A DNA stretch of 64,000 nucleotides from JANLVI01 sp031363915 (GTDB lineage: Bacteria; Vulcanimicrobiota; Vulcanimicrobiia; Vulcanimicrobiales; Vulcanimicrobiaceae). The notes below the pieces were generated by a model. It was not told where the DNA came from, made no database searches, and saw nothing but the letters and a program-made list of their open reading frames with translations. The DNA is taken from the NCBI GenBank assembly GCA_031363915.1, contig JANLVI010000035.1, forward strand, positions 1 to 64,000. The letters run 5' to 3'. The stretch's first letter is position 1; every line of letters starts with the position of its first letter. This document shows positions 17,572 to 25,789 of the stretch, one piece after another. The position numbers and the translations under genes are program-made.

Positions 17572-18261
17572 TTACTCGTCTTTCGCGTTTGCCGTTGCTT
17601 TGACGTTGGGATTCTTGTCGGCAAACGCGCCACTCGGATTGGGAACGATCCACATCGTCACGTCCCAAATCGCCGGGAACAGAAAGACGTACGAAACATC
17701 ACTTGCCGCTTTGACGCCTTTGGCTTCGGCTTTCACGAGTCCCTCAGCGGTCGGCTTTGCACTCGAACCGGCGCCGTTGGCAGCGTCGTATTTCTTCACG
17801 CCCGTCGCTAGGCTGTACGTCATCGTGCCGTCGGCGGCTTTGGTGACGTAGTGCACGTGCGCGGGGAACGCGTCGCCGCGTGCGGCTTCCAAGCCCAGGA
17901 TCGAGGTTGCGGTCGGGTGATTCGCTTTGAGTTGCGCGTAGTCGGCGCCGATCAATCTGCCTTTGACGTCGTACCAGAGCTGCGCGGGATATTTGATGTC
18001 GGTCGATTCCCACGATTTGTTGCTTGCGTAGCTGATCGCGCCGGTCTTGTCTTCATTTGTGTAGCGCGTATAGCCGGCTTTCTCGGCCATCGCGGTCGTG
18101 GTGTATAATTTCGGGAGTTCGGCCTGGATATGCGCGACGACTTTGGCTTCGGCCGCAGTGGGCATCGGTGAGAGTTTGGCGGCCTCTTTGTCATCGGCAA
18201 AGGCCGCGTTCGCGGTGAAAAGCAGCGCAGTAAAAACTGCGAGAGCAGAACGTCGGATCAT
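17572..18261 (-). CDS. Exported protein of unknown function
   Basis: A protein of 229 residues with a clear signal peptide (MIRRSALAVFTALLF... cleaved near AFADD). The mature part starts with a charged helix (AEAKVVAHIQAELPKLYTTT), has a central SYASNKSWESTDIKYPAQLW block, and a later DAFPAHVHYVTKAADG stretch. Three Trp/Tyr-rich segments suggest a globular periplasmic domain. I know no family for it. It is a single gene with its own terminator, 50 bases after the previous leftward gene. Confidence 0.75.
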   Translation of the reverse strand: MIRRSALAVFTALLFTANAAFADDKEAAKLSPMPTAAEAKVVAHIQAELPKLYTTTAMAEKAGYTRYTNEDKTGAISYASNKSWESTDIKYPAQLWYDVKGRLIGADYAQLKANHPTATSILGLEAARGDAFPAHVHYVTKAADGTMTYSLATGVKKYDAANGAGSSAKPTAEGLVKAEAKGVKAASDVSYVFLFPAIWDVTMWIVPNPSGAFADKNPNVKATANAKDE

Positions 18262-18311
18262 GGTCGGATTGCCTTTCGGATGGACGAGCGGACGAAGGTG
18301 AGGTGGTCGGT

Positions 18312-18902
18312 TTACATAGACGCGGGACTCGGGGTCTCGCTCGGGGACGCGCTCGGCGCAACCGTGGGTGCGCGCGTCGGCTTGGGCGATGGAGTCGCGC
18401 TTTTCGAGTTGGATGCCGTCTTCAGCGGGATCGGCGTAAAATCGTTGTAGGGCCGGTCGCCCGAGAGCACAAACGGAAGCGGTATCTGAATCGCGATCCG
18501 TGAGCCATCGGTCACAAGCGAGGCTTCGGTCTTGGCCGCGATCGAGGCGCCTGAGGCAAGGTTCTCGCGGATCACGATCTGGAGCGGCCGGACCGGCAAC
18601 GTACCGGGGTTCGTCCGAAATTCTTCGATCGCGATGACGGCGCCGTGGCGCGGATCTTCGGCGGTCGGTTTGATGAGGCTCATGACGCGCAAACGCGCTC
18701 GGGTCCCGGCTTCGGCGACCCGGGCCGCACCGAGATCGAGTTCGTTCACGAGGTGGAGCCGGAACGTGGTTCCGACCCGCACCGTCGCGATCGTGACGGT
18801 GTCGTCGAGTAAGAACGTAAGGGGCGTTCCCGCGACGAGCGTCGGCGGACTCTGCGAGCGCGCGGGGTCCGTCGCGACGGCGATGGCTCCAACGAGGAGC
18901 AT
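18312..18902 (-). CDS. Exported protein with Pro/Ser/Thr-rich tail, unknown function
   Basis: A frame of 196 residues from ATG 18902. A beta-rich domain (TPLTFLLDDTVTIATVRVGT, LRVMSLIKPTAEDP, IQIPLPFVLSGDRPYNDF) is followed by a low-complexity SPSPKPTRAPT-like tail. In frame upstream, codons back to a CTG at 18935 read KTRPAAILAA before the listed Met, which would supply the basic n-region of a normal signal peptide; that CTG overlaps the neighbour's stop as CTGA. The true start may therefore be 18935. The family is not recognised, and a role in the envelope is inferred. Confidence 0.7.
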   Translation of the reverse strand: MLLVGAIAVATDPARSQSPPTLVAGTPLTFLLDDTVTIATVRVGTTFRLHLVNELDLGAARVAEAGTRARLRVMSLIKPTAEDPRHGAVIAIEEFRTNPGTLPVRPLQIVIRENLASGASIAAKTEASLVTDGSRIAIQIPLPFVLSGDRPYNDFTPIPLKTASNSKSATPSPKPTRAPTVAPSASPSETPSPASM

Positions 18903-18931
18903 CGCCGCTAGGATCGCGGCGGGCCGGGTTT

Positions 18932-19282
18932 TCAGGAGGCCTTCTTCTCGGCTTCAGCGGCTGCGGCGTCGGCTGCAGCCTTCTTGCCTTGCTCGATCAA
19001 CATTTTGACCTTCTGGCCGCCCTTTTGACCGATTTCCTCGTAGAATGTCGGTCCGTAGCGGTCACGCGTGGCTTCGCCGCCCTTCTTGCCGCCCTTCTTT
19101 CCGATGAGCTCGTAGAAGGCATGGCCGTGCGCAGCTTTGGTGGCTTGGCCGCCCTTGCGACCGATGGCCTCGTAAAATTCGGGGCCGTATTTTTTCTTGA
19201 CGGTCTCGCCGCCTTTTTGGCCTGCTTCGCGCACGCTCATCCCGCCGCCGGGCTTTTTCTCTGGGGTGGTGGTGTCCGACAT
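18932..19282 (-). CDS. KGG-repeat stress protein (GsiB/LEA-like)
   Basis: A protein of 116 hydrophilic residues built from about four copies of a unit of the form GPxFYExIGxKGG (for example YGPEFYEAIGRKGG, HAFYELIGKKGG, GPTFYEEIGQKGG), followed by a Lys/Ala-rich tail. KGG-repeat proteins such as Bacillus GsiB and plant Em proteins are desiccation, glucose- or general-stress proteins. There is no signal peptide, so it is cytoplasmic. It is the first gene of a leftward pair with the 18902 gene, overlapping or abutting it. About 95 bases separate it from the divergent cyclophilin gene. Confidence 0.9.
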   Translation of the reverse strand: MSDTTTPEKKPGGGMSVREAGQKGGETVKKKYGPEFYEAIGRKGGQATKAAHGHAFYELIGKKGGKKGGEATRDRYGPTFYEEIGQKGGQKVKMLIEQGKKAAADAAAAEAEKKAS

Positions 19283-19377
19283 GAAGGTTCCTCGTTTCGT
19301 GTAATCGCCACTATGAAGTGGCCTATCTCTTTAACGTAAGCGCGCCGAGTAAAGTTGACTGAAGGGGTTCCTGAATT

Positions 19378-20862
19378 GTGAAGTTTTATCGCGAATTAAC
19401 CGTGGGTGTCCTTACTTCGGCCCTACTTTGTGCGCCGGCGCACGCAGTAAACGAGATTCCAACGTACGGTGCGCTCGTTGCCGGAGAGTCACAGCGGACA
19501 CTGACGCCGCTCATGATCGCGAGCGCCAAATCAACCGACCCTGCTCTTGCTTCGCGCGCGGTTTTAGCGATCGGCCGGACAAAGAATGCCGCGGGCGCGT
19601 CCGTGCTGCGCGAACGGGTCGCGCATGCGAGTGATCCGGCGGTGCGCGGACTTGCACTCTTCGCGCTGGGGTTGCTCGCGGAGAAGACCAACGTTGCGGG
19701 TGATGCGCGGGTGGGGCTGCACGACCGCCTGCCCGTAGTGCGTGCAGCGGCAGCCGATGTCGCCGCGCGGGTCGCGGCGCTCAGTTTGAATCCGCGCGCA
19801 AACCCGTTGCAGCTGATCACTCGTCCGGGGTTGATCGCGCCACTCGAGCGCGTGCTCGTAAACGATCCCGATCCCGCCGTGCGCGGGCGGGCTGCGACGG
19901 CGCTGGGCTACTACGGCAAAGACGTGCAAGCGCGCGACATCGCGGCGGTGCTCCTTGCGGATCTGCGAAGCGAGAAGAATTCCGACGTACGCATGCACGT
20001 CGCATGGTCGCTCGGCCGAGCATACGGCAAAGTGATTCCGCTTGCCGCCTTGCGCGCCGGTATGAACGATCGTGACGAACTCGTGCGCATCGGTATGGTG
20101 CGCGCCGCGGGACGCGCCGAGACGGCGGCGATCGTGCCGGCGGTCCGCGCGAGATTGAACGACCGTGCCTGGCGCGTGCAAGAAGAAGCGACGGAGTCGC
20201 TTGCGATCCTCGCCGGCGGCAAACGCACCGAACATCTCAGGGCACTGCAAACGGCGCTCAACGTGCCAACTCCGGGAACGCAGGACACGACCGCGTCGCT
20301 TTCGCGTCCGCAAGGACTCGGCAACCCGCGCGCACCGCGCGCGCCAGAAGCCCGTCTCGACGTTCCGCTTTTGCCGCGCACCGCAGCCGCCCTCGGTGCG
20401 CCGCTGCCGGGTATGCATCCGCGGGTGCGCATCGGTACGACCAAAGGCACGATCGTCGTGCGGCTTTATCCCGAGTGGGCGCCGCTGACGGTGGCCAACT
20501 TCGTGGGGCTTGTCGACCGCGGCTACTTCGATAACCTGCGTTGGTTCCGCATCGTCCCCGACTTCGTCGTGCAAACCGGCGACATCACCGATAGCGGCGA
20601 CGGCGATGCGGGGTACATGATTCCCGCCGAAGAGAATCCAATCGAGCAGCGCAGCGGCGTCATCTCGATGGGTCTCAACTACGACAAGAACGGCCCGCAG
20701 CGCGACTCCGCGGGCACGCAATTCTACATTACGATCTCACCCGCGCTGCATCTCAACCGCGACTTCACCGTCTTCGGCGAAATCGAAAGCGGCTTCGATA
20801 CGCTCGGCCGCCTCGTCGAGAGCGATCGCATGACGCGCGTCGAGCGTTTACCCGATGACTGA
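19378..20862 (+). CDS. Exported HEAT-repeat / cyclophilin-type peptidyl-prolyl isomerase
   Basis: A protein of 494 residues from GTG 19378, with GAAGGGG about 9 bases before it. A signal peptide ends near APAHA. Residues about 25-310 are HEAT-like repeats (SDPAVRGLALFALGLL, DPDPAVRGRAATALGYYG, and others). The C-terminal 160 residues are a cyclophilin: IVVRLYPEWAPLTVANFVGL, the catalytic-Arg region NLRWFRIVPDFVVQTGD, and AGTQFYITISPALHLNRDFT. It should isomerise Xaa-Pro bonds outside the cytoplasm, with the HEAT part probably binding client proteins. It is convergent with proline dehydrogenase, 3 bases apart. Confidence 0.93.
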   Translation: MKFYRELTVGVLTSALLCAPAHAVNEIPTYGALVAGESQRTLTPLMIASAKSTDPALASRAVLAIGRTKNAAGASVLRERVAHASDPAVRGLALFALGLLAEKTNVAGDARVGLHDRLPVVRAAAADVAARVAALSLNPRANPLQLITRPGLIAPLERVLVNDPDPAVRGRAATALGYYGKDVQARDIAAVLLADLRSEKNSDVRMHVAWSLGRAYGKVIPLAALRAGMNDRDELVRIGMVRAAGRAETAAIVPAVRARLNDRAWRVQEEATESLAILAGGKRTEHLRALQTALNVPTPGTQDTTASLSRPQGLGNPRAPRAPEARLDVPLLPRTAAALGAPLPGMHPRVRIGTTKGTIVVRLYPEWAPLTVANFVGLVDRGYFDNLRWFRIVPDFVVQTGDITDSGDGDAGYMIPAEENPIEQRSGVISMGLNYDKNGPQRDSAGTQFYITISPALHLNRDFTVFGEIESGFDTLGRLVESDRMTRVERLPDD

Positions 20863-20865
20863 CCG

Positions 20866-21759
20866 TTATTTTTGGACCAGCGCGCGGAGAGCGAGGAATG
20901 CGTTCTCCTTGCGTTCGCTGATGCGGCGGTAGAAATAGCCCGCCCAGTGCGTTCCGTACGGCACGTAGATGCGAACGTTGTAGCCATCTTCGACGAGCGC
21001 TTTCTGCAGATCGGTGCGCACGCCGTAGAGCAGCTGAAATTCGAAGCGCTCTTTGCCGATGCCGCGTTCGGCGGCGAACGCTTTGACGGCGGCGATGATA
21101 CGCTCGTCGTGGGTTGCAATTCCGGGATACGTGCCGTCGGTCAACAGCGATTCGGCTAGGCGTAGATACTCGCGACGGATGATCGGCATCTCTTGGTGCG
21201 CGACGGTAGGCGGCTCTTTATAGGCGCCTTTGCAGAGCCGCACGCGCGCGCCCTGCGCGATTGCGGCTGTGATGTCGTCGGGCGTTCGCCGTAAGTAGGC
21301 TTGCAGAACGGGGCCGACGTTTTTATGATCGGCGTAGACGCGTTCGAAAACACGCAACGTGGACTCGGCGAGCGCCGAGCCTTCCATGTCAATGCGTACG
21401 AACGGATCGGCGTTGCGCGCTGCACGCTCGACGATCGCTTTGAGATTCTCGTAAGCGAAATCTTCGCTGATCAGCATTCCGCAGGCCGTCAGCTTGACGG
21501 ACACATTCGTCTTCACCCCGTCCGCTTCGATGCGGTCGAGCAGATCGAAGTACGCATCGCGCGTGCGTAGCGCCTCATCAGTCGAGGTGACGTCTTCGCC
21601 GAGGAAGTCGAGCGTCGCCGTCATTCCTGCGGCATTGAGCGAACGAATCGCTTCCATTGCGTCGGTCGCGGTCTCGCCAGCCACGAAACGTTTGGCAAGA
21701 AAGAAAAACCGCTGTTGAAACGATGATTCCGGAGTCAGAAAACGATCGAGAATGGCCAT
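20866..21759 (-). CDS. Proline dehydrogenase
   Basis: A protein of 297 residues, the compact single-domain form (PutA proline oxidase domain, Bacillus PutB type), oxidising L-proline to pyrroline-5-carboxylate with FAD. Visible motifs of the TIM barrel are TATLDFLGEDV, VSVKLTACG, RIDMEGSA, RLCKGAYKEP, ATHDERII, EFQLLYGVR and YVPYGTHWAGYFYRRISER, the last being the conserved C-terminal substrate-binding helix. ATG 21759 gives the usual N-terminus MAILDRFLTPE; the frame is open further upstream only as a shadow of the next gene. No pyrroline-5-carboxylate dehydrogenase lies nearby. Confidence 0.94.
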   Translation of the reverse strand: MAILDRFLTPESSFQQRFFFLAKRFVAGETATDAMEAIRSLNAAGMTATLDFLGEDVTSTDEALRTRDAYFDLLDRIEADGVKTNVSVKLTACGMLISEDFAYENLKAIVERAARNADPFVRIDMEGSALAESTLRVFERVYADHKNVGPVLQAYLRRTPDDITAAIAQGARVRLCKGAYKEPPTVAHQEMPIIRREYLRLAESLLTDGTYPGIATHDERIIAAVKAFAAERGIGKERFEFQLLYGVRTDLQKALVEDGYNVRIYVPYGTHWAGYFYRRISERKENAFLALRALVQK

Positions 21760-21781
21760 GAGTAAATCCGCTTCGCGCCGT

Positions 21782-22537
21782 TTATAAGAGGCGCCTTCGC
21801 AGTGCCGCTTGCGCGGCGACGACCAGTGCGGCGAACACGATGAACGCGTACGCGATGGCAAGTGCCCGTTGCAACCCATCCGATGAGAGCACGACGTAGA
21901 GCGCGACGGGCAGTGACGTTGGATGATACGCAACGATACTAGTTGCGCCGTATTCGCCCAATGCACGAAGCCATCCAAGCAAAACGCCTGCGGAAATCGT
22001 CGGCGCAGCGAGCGGCAGTGAGACGATGAAAAACGTGCGCAGCGTCGTGGCTCCGAGGGTTCGTGCGGCCTCTTCCAAGCGCACGTCGACCTCGGCGAAC
22101 GCGGCGGCCGCTGCGATGACGATAAACGGGGCACTTACGAAAAATTCGGCCAGTGCCACGCCGCCAAGCCTGTCCACGATTTGCAAGCCGATTGCACCCA
22201 GTGCAGTGCCAAGTGGGGTGCGCGTGCCGACGAGCGCGAGCAACATCACGCCGGTGGCGATCGGGGGAAAGACGAGGGGGAGGGCAACGGCAAAGGTAGC
22301 GGGGCCGCGCCACCAGCCGCTACCGCGAGCGAGGGCGTAGCCGGCGGGGATACCGAGGACAACGCTTGCCACGAGGGCTAGCAGCGATGCGGCCAACGAA
22401 ACGGCGACCGCCGGCGCAACGTCAGGTGCGAGCAGCACGGCGAGCGCGTTTGCGGGCGGGACGCTCCCGACCAGCCACAGCGGAGGAACGCCGAGCACGA
22501 GCACGAGCAGCGCGGCGATGATGAAGAACGGGCGCAT
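21782..22537 (-). CDS. ABC transporter permease, molybdate/sulfate (ModB/CysT) type
   Basis: A protein of 251 residues with about six transmembrane helices. The cytoplasmic coupling helix EEAARTLGATTLRTFFIVSL is the EAA motif of importer permeases, and GEYGATSIVAY plus the ALPLVFPPIATGVMLL segment resemble ModB/CysT-type permeases for molybdate, tungstate or sulfate. Start is ATG 22537, with TTG 22540 possible. Neither a binding protein nor an ATPase lies beside it, which is unusual because these systems are normally clustered. It precedes proline dehydrogenase on the same strand by 22 bases. Substrate is uncertain. Confidence 0.85.
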   Translation of the reverse strand: MRPFFIIAALLVLVLGVPPLWLVGSVPPANALAVLLAPDVAPAVAVSLAASLLALVASVVLGIPAGYALARGSGWWRGPATFAVALPLVFPPIATGVMLLALVGTRTPLGTALGAIGLQIVDRLGGVALAEFFVSAPFIVIAAAAAFAEVDVRLEEAARTLGATTLRTFFIVSLPLAAPTISAGVLLGWLRALGEYGATSIVAYHPTSLPVALYVVLSSDGLQRALAIAYAFIVFAALVVAAQAALRRRLL

Positions 22538-22602
22538 CAATCTTTACGCATCGTAAACACCGCTATCGAGGCGCGCGGCGGCTGAAGTTGGAAAACTTTG
22601 AG

Positions 22603-23001
22603 ATGGTCCAACCCTGGCGGGTGCTCGTCGCCGACGACGACCCCGCGATTTGCATGCTCATCAATACGATCCTTAAAAGCGGACCGTACCTCGTGACGAC
22701 CTGCAATGACGCCGAGAGCGCGCTGGTCCACTTGCAGCGCGATTCATCGTTCGACATCATCATCTGCGACTTCATGCTCCCGGGCATTTCCGGGATCGAT
22801 TTAATCGCGCAGATCCGGACCAATCGAACTACCTCGACGACGCCGATCGTGATGATCAGCGGTCACAATAATTACGCGATGGACGCGCGCGCGAAAAGCG
22901 CCGGCGCCAACGCCTTTCTGAATAAGCCGTTCACCCTCTCGCAATTGCGGACGACCGTGTCATCGCTCTTGCAGGGGCCGATGATCTCGACCTCGCTTTA
23001 A
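22603..23001 (+). CDS. Single-domain response regulator (CheY-like)
   Basis: A protein of 132 residues made only of a receiver domain. The acidic pair is DDD in VLVADDDPAIC, the phospho-acceptor Asp is in IIICDFMLPGISGIDL, the switch Ser/Thr is in IVMISGHN, and the conserved Lys is in FLNKPFT. There is no output domain, so it signals by protein contact. A TTG at 22588 would add five residues. No histidine kinase is near. It is the first of a long rightward gene run, with a 10-base gap to mntP, and is divergent from the ABC permease. Confidence 0.9.
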   Translation: MVQPWRVLVADDDPAICMLINTILKSGPYLVTTCNDAESALVHLQRDSSFDIIICDFMLPGISGIDLIAQIRTNRTTSTTPIVMISGHNNYAMDARAKSAGANAFLNKPFTLSQLRTTVSSLLQGPMISTSL

Positions 23002-23011
23002 GCTAGCGAAT

Positions 23012-23575
23012 ATGCTTTCGCTCATCAAGATCGCGATCGTCGCGCTCTCGCTTGCGCTCGACGTTTTTGCCGTCTGCGTCGGCGTGGGCATGCGCGGCAC
23101 GGACCGGATGACGAAAGTCCGCATCGGCGCGGCGTTTGTGACCGCCGAAATCTCGATGACCGTCATCGGCGCGCTGCTCGGCGCGACCGTCGGCCGATTA
23201 CTTGGTGATATCGCCGGCTATCTCGGCTTCACGGCGCTCGTCGGCGTCGGCTTGTATATGATTTACGAGACGCTCGGGGAGGGGCCGGAATCCGGCAAGA
23301 TGGACCTCTCGCGCGGATGGGGGCTCTTCATCGGTGCGCTCTCGATCAGCCTCGATTCGCTGGGGATCGGTTTTTCAATTCTCTTCATCGGCGTCCCGAT
23401 TTACACGTCGCTGCTCTTCATCGGGCTTGCGTCAGTTGCGGCGACGACCGCCGGCCTCACGCTTGGTAAACGCCGCGGCGCGCGCGCCGAGGCGGGTTCG
23501 GCGCGCTGGGCGGGCATCGTACTCGTCATCACGGGTCTTGCATTTGCCGCGACAAAATATTTTCACGTCGGCTAG
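23012..23575 (+). CDS. mntP: MntP-like manganese efflux protein
   Basis: A protein of 187 residues with six predicted transmembrane helices. The two MntP signatures are present as inverted halves: IVALSLALDVFAVCVGVGMRG with the conserved Asp of helix 1, and GALSISLDSLGIGFSI with the matching Asp of helix 4. MntP exports Mn2+ to prevent toxicity. In many bacteria it is controlled by a yybP-ykoY manganese riboswitch, but only 10 bases separate it here from the receiver gene, so no such leader fits. It sits in the operon leading to the Kam-like genes. Confidence 0.85.
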   Translation: MLSLIKIAIVALSLALDVFAVCVGVGMRGTDRMTKVRIGAAFVTAEISMTVIGALLGATVGRLLGDIAGYLGFTALVGVGLYMIYETLGEGPESGKMDLSRGWGLFIGALSISLDSLGIGFSILFIGVPIYTSLLFIGLASVAATTAGLTLGKRRGARAEAGSARWAGIVLVITGLAFAATKYFHVG

Positions 23576-23588
23576 CCCGCGACAAACG

Positions 23589-24902
23589 GTGTGGCTGGCG
23601 ACGCTGGGCTTCGCCGCTATGTATACGCTATTGGGCCTGGACCGGTATGCGACGTACCATTCGGGCGCCGATCTCGGCATCTTCATGCAAGCCTTGCTCA
23701 ACCCGAACGCGCACTTCGCCAACACGCTCGAAGCGGGCAGCCACTATCTCTTTCACTTTTCGCCGATCCTCGAATTGCTCGCGCCACTCGTCCGGCTTAC
23801 TCATGGCCCGTTCGTGTTGATTTTGGCGCAGGCATTTGCATGCGGACTCGTCGCACCAGCGATTTTTTCAATCGCGCGCTCGCGGATGGACGAGCGCCTC
23901 GCGCTCGGGGTTGCCTCGATCGCGTTCGTGTATCCGGCGCTCGCAGGCGTGACGTTTACCGACTTTCACGAAAACGCATTTGCCGCAGCCGGTGCGGCGT
24001 GGTTGATCGCCGCGCTCGACCGTCGCCGCTTCGCACTTGCCGCGCTGTGCGCCGTTATTCTACTTGGAACGAAAGAAGACGAGGCACCAATCGTCGCGTT
24101 TCTCGGTCTTGCGGCCGCGCTTTGGTTCTGGCGGCGCGGTGACCGACGCGGCGTTGTGTTCTCACTTGGAACTAGCCTGATTGCCGTCGCCGTGTTCGCG
24201 GCGTACTTTACGATCGTGCGTCCGCTTGCGGGTGCAACCCAAGCGTGGGATCCACTGCATTTTTACGCCTGGAACGGCGGGCGCGGCGATTCGGCCGGTG
24301 TCGATCTGCGCGGACGTGTGACCTATTCGCTCGAAGCGCTGGTTCCGCTGGCATTCGTGCCGCTCTCGACACCGGCCGTCGTCCTCGCCGTGCCCGGCGT
24401 CGCCGAGGTGCTTGGATCGCATCTCTCGATCACCTACACGATGGGACAGCATTACGCTGCGGTCTGGATCGGACCGATCCTCATCGCCTTTGCACTTGGC
24501 ATCGCGCGCGTCGCCGCGCGCGACCGTCGACGCGCGCTGCTTCTGGTGCGCGTCTGCGCAGTACTTTGCGTGCTGGATTTAGCGGTTGCGAGTCCCACGC
24601 ACTGGGGCCATTTCTTGCGCGCGCGCTCGGCTCACGATGCCGCGCTCGACCGTGCGATCGCCGCGATTCCCGCCGGTCTGGATGTCGGGACGTTCGATGA
24701 GGCGTACGCCCACTTAGGGGCAGATCCCAATGTGTATTCGAGTGCGAAAGCGCTTCGGCCGGCGATCCTGGACGATCGGTCGTATCATTCGCCGACGTGG
24801 GATGCCGTGCGCGCGCAGGTCGAGCGCGAACTTGCCGCCGGCCGCGCTCACGTGCTCGGAAGCGACGACGGTGTCCGGCTTATCGCGCGGTCGCCCGGAT
24901 GA
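23589..24902 (+). CDS. DUF2079 multi-pass membrane protein
   Basis: A protein of 437 residues with about ten transmembrane helices. The N-terminal block LDRYATYHSGADLGIFMQAL and the later HFSPILELLAPL and TDFHENAF with KEDEAPIVAF are typical of DUF2079, a GT-C-fold-like family of putative membrane glycosyltransferases. The start is GTG 23589, 13 bases after mntP; the frame is open upstream only as a shadow of mntP. Its stop overlaps the next start as ATGA (24899-24902), so it is translationally coupled to the KamB-like gene. Why a DUF2079 protein is coupled to that gene is not obvious. Confidence 0.85.
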   Translation: MWLATLGFAAMYTLLGLDRYATYHSGADLGIFMQALLNPNAHFANTLEAGSHYLFHFSPILELLAPLVRLTHGPFVLILAQAFACGLVAPAIFSIARSRMDERLALGVASIAFVYPALAGVTFTDFHENAFAAAGAAWLIAALDRRRFALAALCAVILLGTKEDEAPIVAFLGLAAALWFWRRGDRRGVVFSLGTSLIAVAVFAAYFTIVRPLAGATQAWDPLHFYAWNGGRGDSAGVDLRGRVTYSLEALVPLAFVPLSTPAVVLAVPGVAEVLGSHLSITYTMGQHYAAVWIGPILIAFALGIARVAARDRRRALLLVRVCAVLCVLDLAVASPTHWGHFLRARSAHDAALDRAIAAIPAGLDVGTFDEAYAHLGADPNVYSSAKALRPAILDDRSYHSPTWDAVRAQVERELAAGRAHVLGSDDGVRLIARSPG

Positions 24903-25789
24903 ACGTTGCGTTCGAACTCTTCGACTGCGTGCAGGCGGCGGGAACGCGCACGATCGCCGTCGTCGGCACGGCGAAAAACGTCGGCAAGACCGTCGGCATT
25001 CGCGCCCTGTGCGAATCGGCGCGTGTGCGTGGGATCGCGTTTGCGATCACCTCGATCGGCCGCGACGGGGAGACCAGCGATGCGCTCGACGCGCTGCCGA
25101 AACCGCAGTTAACGCTGCCGCCCGGCACGATCGTCGCGACGGCGCGCGACCTCATTCCGCGTTCGCCCGCCTGCGAGATTCTCGGGCTCGGCGACCGCAG
25201 TGCCCTCGGCGCGATTGCCTTTCTGCGCGTCCGGGCGACGTCGCGGTTCGAGATCGGCGGTCCCCCGACGGCGAGCGGCGTGCGCCGCACGCTGGCCCAA
25301 CTTGCCGAGCTGTCGAGCGGTCCCATTTTTCTCGACGGCGCGATCGACCGCATCGCGGCGCTCGCGGGCGGCGATGACGCCGTGATCGTAGCGACCGGTG
25401 CGCAGAGCGGCGCAACGATCGAGCGCGTTGCTGCGGTTGCAGGCGACCTCGTACGCCGCCTCTCGATCGCGCGCGACGACGGCACGCGCGCCGATGCCAT
25501 CGTCATCGACGGCGCGCTCGGTCCCGAGCGCGCAAGCGAACTGATCGCCGATCATCGCGGCGCGCGCGTCGTCGTAAGCGATCCGACGCGCGTGACGGTG
25601 CGCGGCAAACTCTTCGAGCAATTAAACGAGCGGCTCGAACTACGCACGTATGCGCCGATCCGCGTCGTGGCCTGTACGGTTTCATCGTACGGACGCGAAA
25701 GCTCGCTCGAGCCGCGCGCGCTCGTCCGTGCCGTCGCGCGCGCAACCGCGCAGCCGACGTTCGATCTCTTCGCAGGGCTCGTCGCATGA
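24899..25789 (+). CDS. KamB-like lysine 5,6-aminomutase reactivase subunit (P-loop protein)
   Basis: A protein of 296 residues with a P-loop GTAKNVGKT at residues 23-31, as in KamB proteins (VIGTAKNxGKT). The remainder has short Rossmann-like strands (GPIFLDGAIDRIAAL, DAVIVATGAQSGA, DAIVIDGALGPE) and a terminal CTVSSYGRES segment. In lysine-fermenting bacteria KamB and KamC together restore inactivated B12/PLP-dependent lysine 5,6-aminomutase. The call rests on the P-loop form plus the two neighbours: a MutS-like KamC-type gene overlapping by ATGA and a Kce-type gene. Alone it could only be called a P-loop NTPase. No aminomutase subunits are in the window. Confidence 0.65.
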   Translation: MNVAFELFDCVQAAGTRTIAVVGTAKNVGKTVGIRALCESARVRGIAFAITSIGRDGETSDALDALPKPQLTLPPGTIVATARDLIPRSPACEILGLGDRSALGAIAFLRVRATSRFEIGGPPTASGVRRTLAQLAELSSGPIFLDGAIDRIAALAGGDDAVIVATGAQSGATIERVAAVAGDLVRRLSIARDDGTRADAIVIDGALGPERASELIADHRGARVVVSDPTRVTVRGKLFEQLNERLELRTYAPIRVVACTVSSYGRESSLEPRALVRAVARATAQPTFDLFAGLVA

